Below are positions 5,639-6,347 of a stretch of 6,347 nucleotides of DNA, in pieces. The stretch comes from Planctomycetota bacterium. Its GTDB lineage: Bacteria; Planctomycetota; Planctomycetia; Pirellulales; Pirellulaceae. The notes under the pieces are model-generated. The model was given only the letters and a program-made list of their open reading frames with translations, did not search any database and had not been told where the DNA came from. The stretch is from NCBI GenBank assembly GCA_019347795.1, contig JAHWKS010000358.1:1-6347 (forward strand), written 5' to 3'. The position numbers and the translations under genes were made by a program. Numbering within the stretch: the stretch's first letter is position 1; each line of letters opens with the position of its first letter.

Positions 5639-5650
5639 CCAGGCGCCTGG
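5639..5650. promoter_or_regulatory. perfect 12-bp palindrome upstream of the acetyltransferase gene
   Basis: CCAGGCGCCTGG is its own reverse complement with no spacer. It lies 23 bp upstream of the ATG at 5674 in the 203-bp divergent spacer, just before a weak -10-like TACACT (5654-5659). It could be an operator for a dimeric repressor of the downstream gene. In GC-rich DNA a 12-bp palindrome can arise by chance, so function is not shown. Confidence 0.3.
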
Positions 5651-5673
5651 TTCTACACTTGAACAGTCCTGCG

Positions 5674-6347
5674 ATGCCGCACGTCGAAGAAATCAATGAG
5701 CCCGACCAATTGGAGAGCCACCGCCTGCGGTGGAGCGCTCTCTTGGCGCGCACGCGGGGCGGATCGTTCTTCCAGTCGCTGGAGTGGCTGCAGGCGTGCT
5801 GGCGATGGTTCGGCGAAGGACAAAAGCTGCGAGTGCTGATCGTATCCAGCGGCGGTGAAACGATCGGCATCGTTCCGCTCACCGTTCGGAGGGAACGAAC
5901 TCGCATTGGAACGGTGCGGGTGCTGACGTATCCGCTGCATGATTGGGGCGCCTACTACGGACCGATCGGTTATCAGCCGGCGGCCGCGCTCACGGCCGCC
6001 ATGCTCCACGTCCGCGGGACGCGCCGCGATTGGGATCTGCTCGACCTGCGGTGGATCGATCCGGAAACCGACCGCGGGCGATCGCACTCGGCGATGGAGC
6101 TCGCCGGCTTTGCCGCTCGCCAAAGCGTGTGGGACAGGACGTGCATTGTCCCGTTGCCGGCGTCGTGGGAGGAGTATTTCTCAGGCTTGTCGAGCAAAAC
6201 GCGGAGCAATATCCGCCGCGCCGAAAAACGGCTCGCGGCGTGCGGCGCCGTGGCGATGGAGCGCTACCGTCCTCTCGGCAGCGCCCACGGCGACGACGAC
6301 CCGCGATGGAACTTGTACGAAGAGTGCGTCAATCTCGCCCGCCGAAG
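5674..6347 (+). CDS. GNAT-family acetyltransferase, CelD/BioF2-like (3' partial)
   Basis: The frame opens at the ATG at 5674 (MPHVEEINEPDQLES) and runs without stop for 224 codons to the window end, so the C-terminal part is missing. The sequence fits the CelD/BcsL-type BioF2-like acetyltransferase family (PF13480 type): SFFQSLEWLQACWRWFG at residues 31-47, a strand LRVLIVSSGGETIGIVPL, RVLTYPLHDWGAYYGPI around 83-99, WDLLDLRWID, and the family-typical basic SSKTRSNIRRAEKRL at 173-187 at the entry to the second GNAT half. In full-length relatives that second half carries the acetyl-CoA site. Such proteins are about 350-400 aa and are usually linked to polysaccharide or cell-envelope modification; the substrate here is unknown. 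No Shine-Dalgarno sequence precedes the start. An earlier start is unlikely, because the upstream spacer holds the palindrome and shows no protein-like sequence. Confidence 0.88.
   Translation, partial: MPHVEEINEPDQLESHRLRWSALLARTRGGSFFQSLEWLQACWRWFGEGQKLRVLIVSSGGETIGIVPLTVRRERTRIGTVRVLTYPLHDWGAYYGPIGYQPAAALTAAMLHVRGTRRDWDLLDLRWIDPETDRGRSHSAMELAGFAARQSVWDRTCIVPLPASWEEYFSGLSSKTRSNIRRAEKRLAACGAVAMERYRPLGSAHGDDDPRWNLYEECVNLARR

Noticed and set aside
1..6347. CRISPR arrays, tRNA/rRNA genes, insertion sequences, riboswitches
   Set aside because: No regularly spaced repeats, cloverleaf-like segments, transposase sequence or recognisable aptamer core were found on either strand by reading.

Overview
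The window looks like chromosomal DNA of a high-GC (roughly 60-65%) bacterium, most likely a planctomycete of the Pirellulales type. This rests on protein style and architecture: a NirB-NirD fusion with a complete Rieske centre, a stand-alone LON-domain protein, a CelD/BioF2-type acetyltransferase, weak Shine-Dalgarno use at several genes, and palindromic repeat units. It is inference; no taxonomic marker gene is present.

Layout. (1) Positions 2-2869, plus strand: a nitrite reductase in which the siroheme large subunit (NirB) and the Rieske small subunit (NirD) form one polypeptide. The 5' end (about 55-60 residues with the FAD-binding glycine motif) lies outside the window. The NirB/NirD junction holds two adjacent perfect hairpin palindromes read through in frame. 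(2) Positions 2907-4429, minus strand: four small genes in a row. In transcription order they encode a 75-aa unknown protein, a 110-aa XRE-type HTH regulator, an unknown protein of about 151 aa broken by a one-base frameshift, and a 78-aa unknown protein. The first two form a tight couplet. Parts of this block have visibly lower GC than the flanks. (3) Positions 4430-4555: a short divergent control region with a good extended -10 box for the minus-strand couplet, an 8-bp inverted repeat and a strong ribosome binding site for the plus-strand gene. (4) Positions 4556-5242, plus: a stand-alone LON substrate-binding-domain protein. (5) Positions 5252-5470, minus: a 72-aa unknown protein, convergent with the LON gene and only 9 bp from it. 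(6) Positions 5471-5673: a divergent spacer with a perfect 12-bp palindrome. (7) Positions 5674 to the end, plus: a CelD/BioF2-type GNAT acetyltransferase cut off by the window end.

Functionally, nirBD supplies NADH-dependent reduction of nitrite to ammonium in the cytoplasm. The remaining genes do not form a recognisable pathway with it. The small minus-strand block resembles accessory DNA with a regulator couplet. I found no convincing new multi-gene system. The most distinctive feature is the palindrome pair at the exact NirB-NirD fusion joint; the next is the XRE couplet divergent from the LON-domain gene.
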